Shown: piece after piece, positions 36,723-45,816 of the stretch
Position numbering within the stretch: position 1 is the first letter of the stretch
Layout of the letters: every line of letters starts with the position of its first letter
Source of the DNA: Anaeromicropila herbilytica
GTDB taxonomy: Bacteria > Bacillota > Clostridia > Lachnospirales > Lachnospiraceae
Length of the DNA: 64,000 nt
Assembly (NCBI RefSeq): GCF_016591975.1
Contig: NZ_AP024169.1
Location: 4,537,001-4,601,000 of the forward strand
Reading direction: 5' to 3'
The notes under the pieces: generated by a model
What the model saw: only the letters and a program-made list of their open reading frames with translations
Database searches by the model: none
Told to the model about the DNA's origin: nothing
Position numbers and translations under genes: made by a program

Positions 36723-36844
36723 AGGAGATATTATTAAAGCAATTCATGTAGAAACTAGTGTGAATTTTTCACACCCCTGATTTGTATATCGCCAAAGGCG
36801 ACTATGGGTTTAGATTTGATAATTGCTTTATTAATAATTTAGCT
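36723..36844 (+). promoter_or_regulatory. parE leader: Shine-Dalgarno and start codon bridged by a folded repeat
   Basis: AGGAG at 36723-36727 is 117 bases from the ATG, and no ribosome site lies closer. Just after it, ATTATTAAAGCAATT (36730-36744) pairs with 36821-36838 (nine pairs, a 3-base bulge, six pairs). If this stem forms, AGGAG is separated from the ATG by only eight unpaired bases, the usual spacing. Confidence 0.55.
36753..36811 (+). repeat. dispersed double-hairpin repeat, copy B
   Basis: CTAGTGTGAA...TTCACAC hairpin, CCCCTGATTTGTAT linker, TCGCC-AAA-GGCGA hairpin, then TATGGG. Same order as copy A at 2511-2573 on the other strand. Here it lies inside the parE leader, between Shine-Dalgarno and start codon. 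Confidence 0.65.
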
Positions 36845-38776
36845 ATGAACGAATATAATGGTAGCCAGATCGTTATACTAGAGGGGCTTGAAGCAGTAAG
36901 AAAGCGTCCAGGTATGTACATTGGAAGTACTGGCTCAAGAGGTTTACATCATTTAATATGGGAGATTCTTGATAATGCAATTGATGAGCACCTTGCAGGC
37001 TTTTGCTCTGAAATTGATATGATATTACAAAAAGATGGTGGAATCACTATTAAAGATTATGGTAGGGGTGTTCCAGTTGACATTCATCCTACTAAGCATA
37101 TTCCAACTGCACGTGTAGTATATACTATTCTTCATGCTGGAGGTAAATTCGGTAACTCAGCTTACAAAGTATCAGGAGGTTTGCACGGGGTTGGTGCTTC
37201 TGTAGTAAATGCTTTATCGAGTAAGATGATTGTGGAGATTCGCAGAGACGGGCTCATCTACCGTGATGAATACCAAAATGGTGGACATCCAGTAACCACT
37301 TTAGTAGACGGAATGCTCCCTGTAGTTGGCAAATGTGCCAAATCAGATACTGGAACTAAGGTAACCTTCTATCCAGATGAGAGTATTTTTGAAACAGTTG
37401 AGTTCAAATCTGAGACTGTTCAGAAGAAACTGAAAGAGATTGCATTTCTTAATAAGAACCTTAAGATTAATTATGAAGATCAGATTCAAGATCTTAAGAA
37501 AGTATATCATGAGGAATATGGTATCAAAAGCTTTGTAAAATATCTTAACCGTGAAGCAACTCCTTTACATGATGAAGTTATCTACATAGAAGGGACAAGC
37601 AATGATATTGAGGTTGAAGTAGCTTTTCAATATACCACTCATTTTTCAGAACAGATTAACGCATATTGTAATCGTATCAATGTTGTAGATGGAGGAACTT
37701 TAGTAACTGGATTCAAAACTGCCTTAACAAGAATTATGAACCAATACGCTAGAGAACTTAACATCTTAAAGGATAAAGATGAGAATTTTGATGGAAAGGA
37801 TATTCGTAATGGCCTTATGGCAATCATCTCCATCAAGCATCCGGACCCACAATTTGAAGGTCAGACGAAAACCAAACTTGGTAATACCGATGCAAAAAGT
37901 GCTGTGGATGAAGTATTTAATAATGAAGCGGGGCGTTTCTTTGACAAAAACATTGAAGTATTAAAATCTATATTAGACAACGCTATGAAGTCTTACAATG
38001 CTAGAAGAGCTAGCGACAAAGCAAGAAATGCTGTTTTAAAACAGTTAAACGATGTGGATACAAGAAGTAAATTAGCTTCTTGCTCTTCCAAAAAAGCTGA
38101 GGAATGTGAGGTCTATATCGTCGAAGGAGATTCAGCGGGTGGTACGGTAAAAACCGCTAGAAACCGTAAAACACAAGCAGTTCTTCCATTAAGAGGTAAG
38201 ATTCTTAATGTTGAAAAGGCAACCTTAGAGAAAATCCTAGTAAATAACGAAATCAAATCCATGATTGCCTCCTTCGGTTGCGGTATTGGAGACGAATTCG
38301 ATATTACCAAATTAAAATATGATAAAATCATAATCCTTACCGATGCCGACGTTGATGGTGCTCATATTAGCACACTTCTTTTGACGTTCTTCTATCGTTT
38401 TATGCCAGAGTTAATTCATTCAGGCAAGATCTACCGAGGCCTTCCACCACTTTATCGTGTGGAATATGAAAGCTCATCCAATAAGAAGAAGAAAAAGGTA
38501 TCAGAATATATCTATAACGACTTCGAACTTGATAAATTCAGAAAGATTCCAGGGAATAAGATTCTGAACATTCAACGATACAAAGGTCTTGGTGAAATGG
38601 ATGCTGACCAGTTATGGGAGACAACTTTGAATCCAGATACTAGAATTCTTGCTCGAGTTGAAATTAGTGATACCGTTGAAGCTGACGAGATTACTACTAC
38701 GCTTATGAGTAGCAATGTTCCTCCTCGTAGGGAATTCATCATGGAAGAGGCTAAGTACGCTAAGATTGATATCTAA
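36845..38776 (+). CDS. parE: type IIA topoisomerase subunit B (ParE/GyrB-like)
   Basis: The ATPase and TOPRIM subunit of topoisomerase IV, which decatenates chromosomes. It has 643 residues from the ATG at 36845 (MNEYNGSQIVILEGLEAVRK, a typical start). GHKL ATPase motifs EILDNAIDEHLAG, KDYGRGVPVDIHP, and GGLHGVGASVVNAL; transducer lysine region QFEGQTKTKLGN; TOPRIM EGDSAGG and DADVDGAHIS; end QRYKGLGEM. No extra insert of the proteobacterial GyrB type. An in-frame TTG at 36782 lies in the repeat and lacks a ribosome site, so I reject it. Pairs with the gene at 39793; which subunits they are called is by context, and a gyrase-like second pair is possible. Confidence 0.92.
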   Translation: MNEYNGSQIVILEGLEAVRKRPGMYIGSTGSRGLHHLIWEILDNAIDEHLAGFCSEIDMILQKDGGITIKDYGRGVPVDIHPTKHIPTARVVYTILHAGGKFGNSAYKVSGGLHGVGASVVNALSSKMIVEIRRDGLIYRDEYQNGGHPVTTLVDGMLPVVGKCAKSDTGTKVTFYPDESIFETVEFKSETVQKKLKEIAFLNKNLKINYEDQIQDLKKVYHEEYGIKSFVKYLNREATPLHDEVIYIEGTSNDIEVEVAFQYTTHFSEQINAYCNRINVVDGGTLVTGFKTALTRIMNQYARELNILKDKDENFDGKDIRNGLMAIISIKHPDPQFEGQTKTKLGNTDAKSAVDEVFNNEAGRFFDKNIEVLKSILDNAMKSYNARRASDKARNAVLKQLNDVDTRSKLASCSSKKAEECEVYIVEGDSAGGTVKTARNRKTQAVLPLRGKILNVEKATLEKILVNNEIKSMIASFGCGIGDEFDITKLKYDKIIILTDADVDGAHISTLLLTFFYRFMPELIHSGKIYRGLPPLYRVEYESSSNKKKKKVSEYIYNDFELDKFRKIPGNKILNIQRYKGLGEMDADQLWETTLNPDTRILARVEISDTVEADEITTTLMSSNVPPRREFIMEEAKYAKIDI

Positions 38777-38785
38777 GGTTTTCCC

Positions 38786-39106
38786 ATAGCTAACTATCGG
38801 TAGGTTGTGGAATGCGTGGAAAATCAGCTGGGTGGAGTGATGAATTCTGCCTAGGTTCCCCGCTTAGTCATTCTTCATTTTCCTTTTTGGTATTTTCTAA
38901 TGAATTTTTCTTGTGGTATGGCGAGATTTTAAAAACTCGAACTCCTTCTTCGGCGTCAAACATCGAGTTTTTAAAATCTATACCAAAAGATAAATTCATA
39001 AGAAAATGCGGGGAAACGAAAAAGGCGATTGACTAAGCGGGGAACCTAGGCAGAATATGCTACTTTGCTTTGCTGATTTTAACGCATGAGAAGTTATCGT
39101 AGCTAT
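38786..39106. repeat. 321-base imperfect palindrome
   Basis: A 27-base arm at 38844-38870 (ATTCTGCCTAGGTTCCCCGC...) is repeated perfectly inverted at 39030-39056. Pairing continues outwards (ATGCGT-AAATCAGC; then ATAGCTA at the ends) and inwards (ATGAATTT-TCTT-TGGTAT and GATTTTAAAAACTCGA) to a centre near 38955. It begins nine bases after the parE stop. A decayed mobile element or a cruciform-forming site. Confidence 0.8.
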
Positions 39107-39417
39107 TTTAATAGGCAAGCTTTGCTTTATAAGACTAAGCTTACTTCAAGTTAACTCACTAAGACTTCACTTACAAAGACTTACTTAGTTTTAGAATTTA
39201 ACATTAAGTGAATAATTATCGGATACAGATATGACTGGTTGTATGTACATCACCTTAACTGTAAGAATTACTTTTTCAAATACAATATTGAATTAGAGTA
39301 TAAAGTACACTTAAACTGTTCTTACCACGACGAATTAGCAATAGTTTCGATGGATATTAACTTTATTTTTAATATTAAGTGACTTTTAACAATACTAATT
39401 CTATTTAAATAACTCAA

Positions 39418-39746
39418 GCTTCCTTATCATACACTACCTTATACTTTCTAAATTCAGTCAAAACAGTATATTAATTACCATAATTCAAACTTTTTTATCT
39501 TTGTGACTTTGACGAGTTTGAGAAGTTACTTATGTCTTATCACTTCGATTTAGATATAAAAAGTTCACTGTTTGACGAACAAAGTGAGGAGTTTGAACTT
39601 TTTATATCTGTTTTATCGAAATGATAAGACATTAGTAACTTCCAAGCGAGGAAATGGAACGTAAGATAAAAAAGTTTGAATCATGGTAATTTAGATAGTC
39701 TAACATCTGAATTTATAAAGTATTCACCAAACTTATGATAGGAAGC
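39418..39746. repeat. 329-base imperfect palindrome
   Basis: Arms at 39475-39501 and 39663-39689 match at 26 of 27 positions; inner arms 39552-39567 and 39594-39609 match at all 16; in between GAAGTTACT-ATGTCTTATCA-TTCGAT is shared, and outside, ATACTTT-AAATTCAG and GCTTCCT. The centre is near 39581. It ends 46 bases before the parC start. Its sequence differs from the first palindrome, though size and design are alike. Confidence 0.8.
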
Positions 39747-39792
39747 ATGAATCAAATAAATCTATACATATCAGAATCGAAAGGAAATTAAA

Positions 39793-42036
39793 ATGGTAAA
39801 ACATTCAGAAAATATTATCGCCCTCGATTTTTCAGAAGAGATGAAAAATTCGTATCGTGACTATGCCATGAGCGTTATTATTGCTAGGGCATTGCCAGAT
39901 GTTAGGGACGGACTTAAACCTGTACAACGAAGAATTCTATACTCAATGAGTGAGCTAGGATTATCACCTGATAAACCTCATAGAAAGAGTGCTCGTATCG
40001 TCGGAGATACGATGGGTAAATACCACCCTCATGGTGATAGTTCTATCTATGATGCATTAGTACGTATGACTGAGGATTATTCACTATCCATTCCTCTTGT
40101 AGATGGCCATGGTAACTTTGGTTCTATTGATGGAGATGGTGCTGCAGCAATGCGTTATACAGAAGCTAGACTTTCCAAAGGTGCTATGACATTACTTGAT
40201 AACCTTGATAAAGGGCTTGTACCTTTTGGTCCTAACTTCGATGAGAGTGAAAAAGAACCTCTTGTTCTACCTGCGATGATACCAAACCTATTAATCAATG
40301 GTACCACTGGTATTGCTGTTGGTATGGCTACCAACATTCCTCCCCACAATGCATCTGAGGTAATCGATGGTGTTATCGCCTATATGGATAAACCCGATAT
40401 TACTACGACGCAATTGATGAAATATATTCCTGCTCCTGATTTTCCAACTGGTGGTTCTATTATCAATCAAGAAGCCATAGAAGACATCTATGAATTCGGA
40501 GAAGGCAAACTTAAAGTTCGTGCAAAAACTGAGATTGAAATTGGTGATAATGGACGTAAGAACATCGTTGTTACTGAGATTCCATACACCGTTGCTGGTA
40601 ACAAAACGAAACTTGTAGAAGCCTTAGTTGGCTTAATGAAGGATAAAGTCTTTGACGAGATCTTCGATGTTCGAGATGAATCTTCGAAAGAAGGAATTCG
40701 TATTGTTATTGAAGTAAAAAAAGACCGTGATATTACAAATCTACTTAATGGACTATATAAAAAAACTGCTCTTGAAGATACTTATAGCGTGAATCTCCTA
40801 GCAGTTAAAGATCAGCAACCCATCACTTTCTCATTAAAACGCATCATCGAAGAATTCGTATTCTTCCAAGAAGAGTTATATACCAAAGAATATGAACACC
40901 TTTTAGAAAAAGCAAATAATCGCCTTGAGATTGTAGAGGGTTTAATTAAAGCAACTGATGTAATCGATTTAATTATTGAAATATTACGTGGTAGTAATTC
41001 TATTCGTCAAGCTAAGGATTGCTTAATCTATGGTAATACAACAGATATTACTTTTAAATCAGAAAAATCCAAGAAACAGGCCTCTACTCTTAAGTTTACT
41101 GAGCGCCAATCAGATGCTATCCTTGCAATGCCACTTAGTAAATTAATTGGTTTAGAGATCCTTAAACTGCACGAAGAACAAGGTAATTTAACCGAAAATA
41201 TCGAAGGTTATAAATTAGTACTAGGTGATAAAACAGAATTATATAAAGTAATCAAGACTCGTTTACGTTCTTATAAGAAACTGTTCCAATCACCTCGTAG
41301 AACATTATTAGAAACAATTGAAAATAAAGAATATGTAGAAGAATTCAAAGAAGAAGATATCTACGTGCTCATCGATAAATTTGGTTATACCAAATCCCTA
41401 GATGCATCTAGCTATACCAGAGTATCAGAAGATACCTTAGCAGAATATCCGCATATCATCTGCATGAAGAATACGGATAAACTCTGCATCTTCACCGATA
41501 AAGGCAATATGTATCAAGTAAAAGCAGCACAGATACCGAAATGCAAAATCAAAGACAAAGGAAGTCTGATTCAGACACTTTGTAAGGTTGAAAGAGAAGA
41601 TATTCTGTTATATATTTCCTTCCAAGATTTATTTAACTCTCAATTATTATTTGCAACAAAAAATGGTTTGGTAAAAAAAGTATCTGGTATTGAATTTGAA
41701 ACCATCCGTTCGCTCATCTCTTCTACCAAATTAGAAGAAGGTGATACTTTAGTAAGTGTTATACCATTATCGGAACACGATATTAAATCAGAACCAAAAG
41801 TAATTATGATTACAGAAAAGGGATTATCCCTTGGCTACGCCTTAGATGATGTTAGTGACCTAAAAAAGGCAAGCAAAGGAGTAAAAGGTATTACACTAGA
41901 TAAAAATGATGCTGTTCACTATGTGACAGTATTACCCGATAGTACAGAAACCTTCTTACTAAACGGTAAAGAATGCAGTGCTAAGAAAGTCAGAAAAAGA
42001 AGTCGAGGCGCAAAGGGACAGAAAGCAACATTATAA
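39793..42036 (+). CDS. parC: type IIA topoisomerase subunit A (ParC/GyrA-like)
   Basis: The DNA breaking and rejoining subunit. It has 747 residues. Seen: YAMSVIIARALPDVRDGLKP, the quinolone region GKYHPHGDSSIYDALVRM with Ser83 and Asp87 (the usual sensitive residues in GyrA numbering), catalytic Tyr122 in AAMRYTEAR, and INGTTGIAVGMATNIPPHN. The C-terminal DNA-wrapping domain lacks a clear gyrase box (QRRGGKG); the nearest is KKASKGVKGI, which favours topoisomerase IV over gyrase. The stop is immediately followed by the 3' end of a group II intron on the other strand. Confidence 0.92.
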   Translation: MVKHSENIIALDFSEEMKNSYRDYAMSVIIARALPDVRDGLKPVQRRILYSMSELGLSPDKPHRKSARIVGDTMGKYHPHGDSSIYDALVRMTEDYSLSIPLVDGHGNFGSIDGDGAAAMRYTEARLSKGAMTLLDNLDKGLVPFGPNFDESEKEPLVLPAMIPNLLINGTTGIAVGMATNIPPHNASEVIDGVIAYMDKPDITTTQLMKYIPAPDFPTGGSIINQEAIEDIYEFGEGKLKVRAKTEIEIGDNGRKNIVVTEIPYTVAGNKTKLVEALVGLMKDKVFDEIFDVRDESSKEGIRIVIEVKKDRDITNLLNGLYKKTALEDTYSVNLLAVKDQQPITFSLKRIIEEFVFFQEELYTKEYEHLLEKANNRLEIVEGLIKATDVIDLIIEILRGSNSIRQAKDCLIYGNTTDITFKSEKSKKQASTLKFTERQSDAILAMPLSKLIGLEILKLHEEQGNLTENIEGYKLVLGDKTELYKVIKTRLRSYKKLFQSPRRTLLETIENKEYVEEFKEEDIYVLIDKFGYTKSLDASSYTRVSEDTLAEYPHIICMKNTDKLCIFTDKGNMYQVKAAQIPKCKIKDKGSLIQTLCKVEREDILLYISFQDLFNSQLLFATKNGLVKKVSGIEFETIRSLISSTKLEEGDTLVSVIPLSEHDIKSEPKVIMITEKGLSLGYALDDVSDLKKASKGVKGITLDKNDAVHYVTVLPDSTETFLLNGKECSAKKVRKRSRGAKGQKATL

Positions 42037-43954
42037 TCGAGTAGGAGAATAATCATTAATTGATTATTCGTCCTCTCACACCACCACGCATGCCGTTCGG
42101 CACGTGGCGGTTCAATAGTATTACCTTACTTGTGAATATCTTTCAGTTAATGTTACAAATCCTTGTTCTTTAAGATATTTGTTGGTTAGAGTTGTTGCTA
42201 AGATTGGGCTATTGGAGATTCTCCAGTAGCCTTTTCTTGTATTCGCATGTTCCCAAGCTTTCCAATTTTCTGCACCAAGTTTGACTAAATTATCATGTTT
42301 TGCTTTTATCTTTTTCCACTGTTTCCAGTAGCATAGACGTATTCGTCTTCTTAGCCATTTGTCTATCTCCTTTAAGGTCTTTCCCATATCTGCAAGTTTA
42401 AAGTAACTTACCCATCCAACTATTAGTTGTCTAAGTTTTACGGCTCTTAATTCCATGCTCATTGCATTACTTCTCCCTGTGATACTTTTGATTTTTCCTT
42501 TTAGTTTCTCGATAGATACTTGGTGCACTCTTATTCCAATTTCACCTTTTTTTCTATAAAAGGTATATCCTAGATATTTTAATTTCCATGGTCGGTCTAC
42601 CTTACTTTTCTCTTTATTTACTCTGAGTTTTAAGTCATTTTCTATAAACTTAGTGATACTTTTCATAACTCGTTTCGCTGATTTCTCAGATTTTACATAT
42701 ACATTACAATCATCTGCGTAACGGCAGAATCTCAATCCTCGCCTCTCTAATTCAGTATCTAGTTCATGTAACATGATGTTACTCAGTAGTGGTGACAGAT
42801 TTCCGCCTTGTGGTACTCCCTCTGTGGTTACAGTAGTTAGTCCTTTTTCCATTACTCCTGCATTTAGATACTTTCTTATCAGTCCGATTACACGTATATC
42901 CTTTACTTCTTTATAAATCAGTCCGATTAATTTATCATGATTTACAGTATCAAAGTACTTTTCCAAATCTATATCTACTGCCCATCGGTAGCCTTCATCC
43001 ATGTATTCTTTACACTTTAAAATGGCTTGATGCGCGTTTCGATTTGGTCTAAACCCATAACTATTCTCTGAAAATTTCTTCTCAAACATTGGGGTAAGCA
43101 CTTGTGATATTGCTTGTTGTATCACTCGATCTATTACAGTCGGTATTCCTAATGGTCTTGTTTTTCCGTTATCTTTTGGTATTTCTACTCGTCTAACAGG
43201 ATTTGGTTTATAACTTCCTTTTGCTATGGATTGCTTGAGCTCTTCGCCATGTCTTTTAAGATATGGTAGAAGTTCATCTACTCCCATCTTATCAATTCCA
43301 TGACTTCCTTTATTCTTCTTAACTCTTTTAAAGGCTTCATTCAGATTTTCATTACTAATGATTTTTTCTAACAATCCATTGTGATACTCACTTCTGGCGT
43401 TCTGTCTGTTCTCTGACGTCATAGAAACGCTCGGCGCCTCTGCATATCTTTCGAGTTCCACTCTATCCTTTTGCAAATGACCTGACTTTATATTCAGTTG
43501 TCTGCTTTCATCACATTTCTTTGTTTCTTTCAAACTTTCAAAACCTCCTATTGTTCAGTCCTTCCCAATGGTCGTCGACTACCTTTGGTACTATGACCTC
43601 TGCTGACTCCTTAGAGTTCAGCCATACATCGCTGTATGGGTTGTTGTTTCAAAGTTCATTTCCACAACGTGTCACTAAGGTCTCCCCAGGTAAGAACGCA
43701 ATCTTCCTCTCCATCTATCCGCCACATTTACACCTTTTGTTTTCGAGTAGTTATCGGGCTTTGACTTGTATTGCAGCCTTACCCACAAAAGTATGCCTTG
43801 TATGTGATTTCTGTTCGTCGGACCAGAGATTTGCCCACGGACTTCCTTCAGATTCCACCTCACGATGGACACCCTTGTCTTAGGCTATACACTTTCCACT
43901 ACTAGGACGTGTTAGGGACTTTAACCCATAAGATTGCGCCCATGCTGGGCGCAC
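42037..43954 (-). mobile_element. class C (IIC) group II intron, full length
   Basis: The 5' end GTGCGCCCAGCATGGGCGC begins at 43954, typical of class C introns. Domain V is recognisable near 42070-42113 (GAACCGCCACGTGCCG..., ...GTGGTGTGAGAGG), domain VI is the hairpin 42047-42069, and the 3' end is TCCTACTCGAT at about 42037 (uncertain by one or two bases). It carries an intact maturase gene. It sits six bases after a terminator stem, as class C introns do. Confidence 0.9.
42121..43533 (-). CDS. ltrA: group II intron reverse transcriptase/maturase
   Basis: A 470-residue protein that splices the intron RNA and copies it into new sites. Reverse transcriptase motifs in order: NKGSHGIDKMGVDELLPYL, GKTRPLGIPTVIDRVIQQA, SYGFRPNRNAHQAI, VDIDLEKYFDTVNHDKL, EGVPQGGNLSPLLSNIML, the active-site RYADDCNVY, then a maturase domain X (about 330-430, including LGYTFYRK and GWVSYFKLADM). 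No HNH endonuclease domain is seen, as in class C. It appears to start at TTG (43533), 10 bases after AGGAGG. No frameshift or stop seen, so it may be active. Confidence 0.95.
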   Translation of the reverse strand: MKETKKCDESRQLNIKSGHLQKDRVELERYAEAPSVSMTSENRQNARSEYHNGLLEKIISNENLNEAFKRVKKNKGSHGIDKMGVDELLPYLKRHGEELKQSIAKGSYKPNPVRRVEIPKDNGKTRPLGIPTVIDRVIQQAISQVLTPMFEKKFSENSYGFRPNRNAHQAILKCKEYMDEGYRWAVDIDLEKYFDTVNHDKLIGLIYKEVKDIRVIGLIRKYLNAGVMEKGLTTVTTEGVPQGGNLSPLLSNIMLHELDTELERRGLRFCRYADDCNVYVKSEKSAKRVMKSITKFIENDLKLRVNKEKSKVDRPWKLKYLGYTFYRKKGEIGIRVHQVSIEKLKGKIKSITGRSNAMSMELRAVKLRQLIVGWVSYFKLADMGKTLKEIDKWLRRRIRLCYWKQWKKIKAKHDNLVKLGAENWKAWEHANTRKGYWRISNSPILATTLTNKYLKEQGFVTLTERYSQVR

Positions 43955-43959
43955 AATAA

Positions 43960-43995
43960 AGAGAGGTAACCCATTATCGCAGGGTTACCTCTCTT
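43960..43995. terminator. terminator used as intron target
   Basis: A perfect 13-base stem AGAGAGGTAACCC/GGGTTACCTCTCT around a 10-base loop, with TTTATT on the minus strand running straight into the intron. It probably ended both parC and the BIG2 gene before insertion. Confidence 0.9.
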
Positions 43996-44088
43996 CTTGT
44001 TCTTATCTTTATATATTATATCGCTTAGAAATAATGTTACTTATTATGCTTATTATGTTTAAGTTACTATTAATTAGTCTTATACGTT

Positions 44089-45453
44089 TTATTCTTCTAC
44101 AATAGCGCTTCTATATTCATTAACATCGCTTTCATATTCATCTCCAACGTCACTTGAAGATTCATCTTCTTCAAGGTCGTCTCCATATTCATCAGCTGTT
44201 ATTGATATTTCACATGTAGCAGTTTTATTACCACACGTTGCCTTTATTGTTACTTTTCCTTCTTTTACAGGGATTACTTTATATCCCTCAGCATCAGCAT
44301 CATATACTACTTTCGCTATTTTTTCATCAGAAGAGGTTACTATAACGTCATCAGAAGCGTTATATGGTTCTTTACTTAAATATAGATATAACGTATCATC
44401 ATTTTTTGGAGCACCTACATATGTAGAATAACTCTTTTCATCAAAGCTAATACTTTCCACAGGTACCTTTTTTACTGTCACTGTACAAGTTCCTAATAAT
44501 ACTCTGTCGCTTTCACTTTTACCCTCGTATATATTAAGTTTTGCAGTTCCTTCATTCACACCATAAATATACGCATTAGAACCGTCAGAATCTATATAAA
44601 TGATACTATCCTTGCTTTTTTTACTTACATCGAATCCATCACCTACAATATAGTAACTCATATCTGCTCTTTTATATTCAAGTAATGTATTAAGATCTAC
44701 TGAATCATTGATACCAACGGATAATTGTTCTGTGATTTTGGTTTTATGAATAACAACTTTAAAAGTTCCGACTTTCCTGTTTTTCTTTTTATATTTTTCT
44801 GTTACTGTAACTTTATAAGTTCCTTCTTTCTTCGCTGTATAAGCCTGTCCAAAATAAAAATATCCTGGCGCTCCCATGAAATCTTTTGGTACCTTCACTA
44901 CTTTTTCTTTTATTGTTAAATCAGAACTATCCGTTGTGAATGTATAACTAGCATTTGTATTTCTATTTTCAATATTAAAAATAGAATCATCAATTTTAGG
45001 AATTTTACCTGTACCCATTGGAAGATTTTCTTCTTTAGTATATGCTAAGTTTAACGATGCATTTTTAACTGTAACCTTGCATTTACCAACTGTTGTAGTT
45101 TTTCCTTTTAATTTTTGCTTACAAGTAATTGTAGCAGACCCCTTTTTTACACCAGTAAGATAAGCATACTTTCCACTAGATTTTACAGTAACAATCTTTT
45201 TATTAGTTGATGCGAAAGTATATTTTGCACCTTTTTGAGTGTTATACAATAATATCTGATATTTGTTTTGGGATTTATTAAAGAAACCATTTTGTTGACC
45301 ATGGCTACCAATCCCGATTGTCATTTTAGAATCACTTAATGTTGCTTTCTCTTTTGCCATACTTATTGGCACTTCTGTAGTAAACACCATTGCAAGTGCT
45401 AATAGACACGTTACAACGATATTTACAATTTTGTACTTTTGAATTTTCATCAT
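44089..45453 (-). CDS. secreted protein with Ig-like (BIG2) domains
   Basis: A 454-residue exported protein. Signal peptide about 1-33 (KIVNIVVTCLLALAMVFTT, cut near SMA-KE). Ig-like units are seen at about 38-130 (ASTNKKIVTVKSSGKYAYLT-GVKKGSATITCK), about 140-235, about 240-325 and 335-425 (SSDEKIAKVVYDADAEGYKVI, GKVTIKATCGNKTATC). The tail (425-454) is strongly acidic. No catalytic domain or sorting signal seen. GGGAGGAAAT precedes two adjacent ATG codons. Possibly cell-surface or matrix binding. Confidence 0.8.
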   Translation of the reverse strand: MMKIQKYKIVNIVVTCLLALAMVFTTEVPISMAKEKATLSDSKMTIGIGSHGQQNGFFNKSQNKYQILLYNTQKGAKYTFASTNKKIVTVKSSGKYAYLTGVKKGSATITCKQKLKGKTTTVGKCKVTVKNASLNLAYTKEENLPMGTGKIPKIDDSIFNIENRNTNASYTFTTDSSDLTIKEKVVKVPKDFMGAPGYFYFGQAYTAKKEGTYKVTVTEKYKKKNRKVGTFKVVIHKTKITEQLSVGINDSVDLNTLLEYKRADMSYYIVGDGFDVSKKSKDSIIYIDSDGSNAYIYGVNEGTAKLNIYEGKSESDRVLLGTCTVTVKKVPVESISFDEKSYSTYVGAPKNDDTLYLYLSKEPYNASDDVIVTSSDEKIAKVVYDADAEGYKVIPVKEGKVTIKATCGNKTATCEISITADEYGDDLEEDESSSDVGDEYESDVNEYRSAIVEE

Positions 45454-45661
45454 ATTTCCTCCCTTTTGCTAACCCAAATAAACAAATGAATAATTTGTAA
45501 GATAGCTTCCTCTTAAATAGATTATTATGGTAATTTATGCAATATATTGTTATATTACACATATTTATGTAAAAAAGCAACAACTGTTTTCGATACATAT
45601 GAGAAAATATTATTTAATGTTATTTAAATCGCATGTGCATTCGACACTCTAATCCCAAAAT

Positions 45662-45715
45662 AAAAGAGGTAACCACAAATGATACGAAATCATTCTGTGG
45701 TTACCTTTAATTTTA
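45662..45715. terminator. bidirectional terminator downstream of sodA
   Basis: AGGTAACCACA/TGTGGTTACCT, extended by AATGAT/ATCATT inside, with A-rich and T-rich flanks. Confidence 0.82.
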
Positions 45716-45728
45716 TTTTGTATTAATA

Positions 45729-45815
45729 TTGTAATTATCTATATAGCTATTTTATATATTGTAATAATCCATATAGCTTTTCTATAGTGTAATTATCTAT
45801 ATTATTATCAATATA
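45729..45815. repeat. three-copy ~30-base tandem repeat
   Basis: GTAATTATCTATATAGCT, GTAATAATCCATATAGCT and GTAATTATCTATATTATT begin at 45731, 45761 and 45789. The array stops just short of the sodA stop codon. Confidence 0.65.
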
Positions 45816-45816
45816 A

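Larger units (their letters stand above)
36271..36844. other. 574-base region upstream of parE
   Basis: Carries the starts of the divergent flavodiiron and parE units, the sigma-A promoter at 36671-36699, a distant Shine-Dalgarno (36723-36727), and the folded repeat before parE. From 36290 to 36660 nothing further is recognised. Confidence 0.6.
38777..39792. other. 1016-base region between parE and parC
   Basis: No credible ORF. It consists mostly of two large imperfect palindromes (38786-39106 and 39418-39746) with about 310 bases of AT-rich sequence between them, in which only weak short repeats are seen. AAAGGAAATTAAA is the parC ribosome site. Confidence 0.7.
45454..45816. other. 363-base intergenic region
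   Basis: Contains the sodA terminator (45662-45715) and a three-copy tandem repeat (45729-45815); the part before the BIG2 gene has no recognised element. Confidence 0.6.

Noticed and set aside
36746..36751. A start-stop pair ATG-TAG in the parE leader
   Set aside because: It is 18 bases from the Shine-Dalgarno and inside the predicted fold; I see no reason to call it a functional minimal ORF.
36782..36844. In-frame TTG start extending ParE by 21 residues
   Set aside because: It lies inside the dispersed repeat, has no ribosome site, and the extra residues do not resemble ParE; the ATG at 36845 gives the usual family start.
38812..39036. 74-codon plus-strand frame after parE
   Set aside because: It lies entirely in the 321-base palindrome and has no coding signs.
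45729..45815. CRISPR-like array
   Set aside because: Three imperfect AT-rich copies without unique spacers; a simple tandem repeat.
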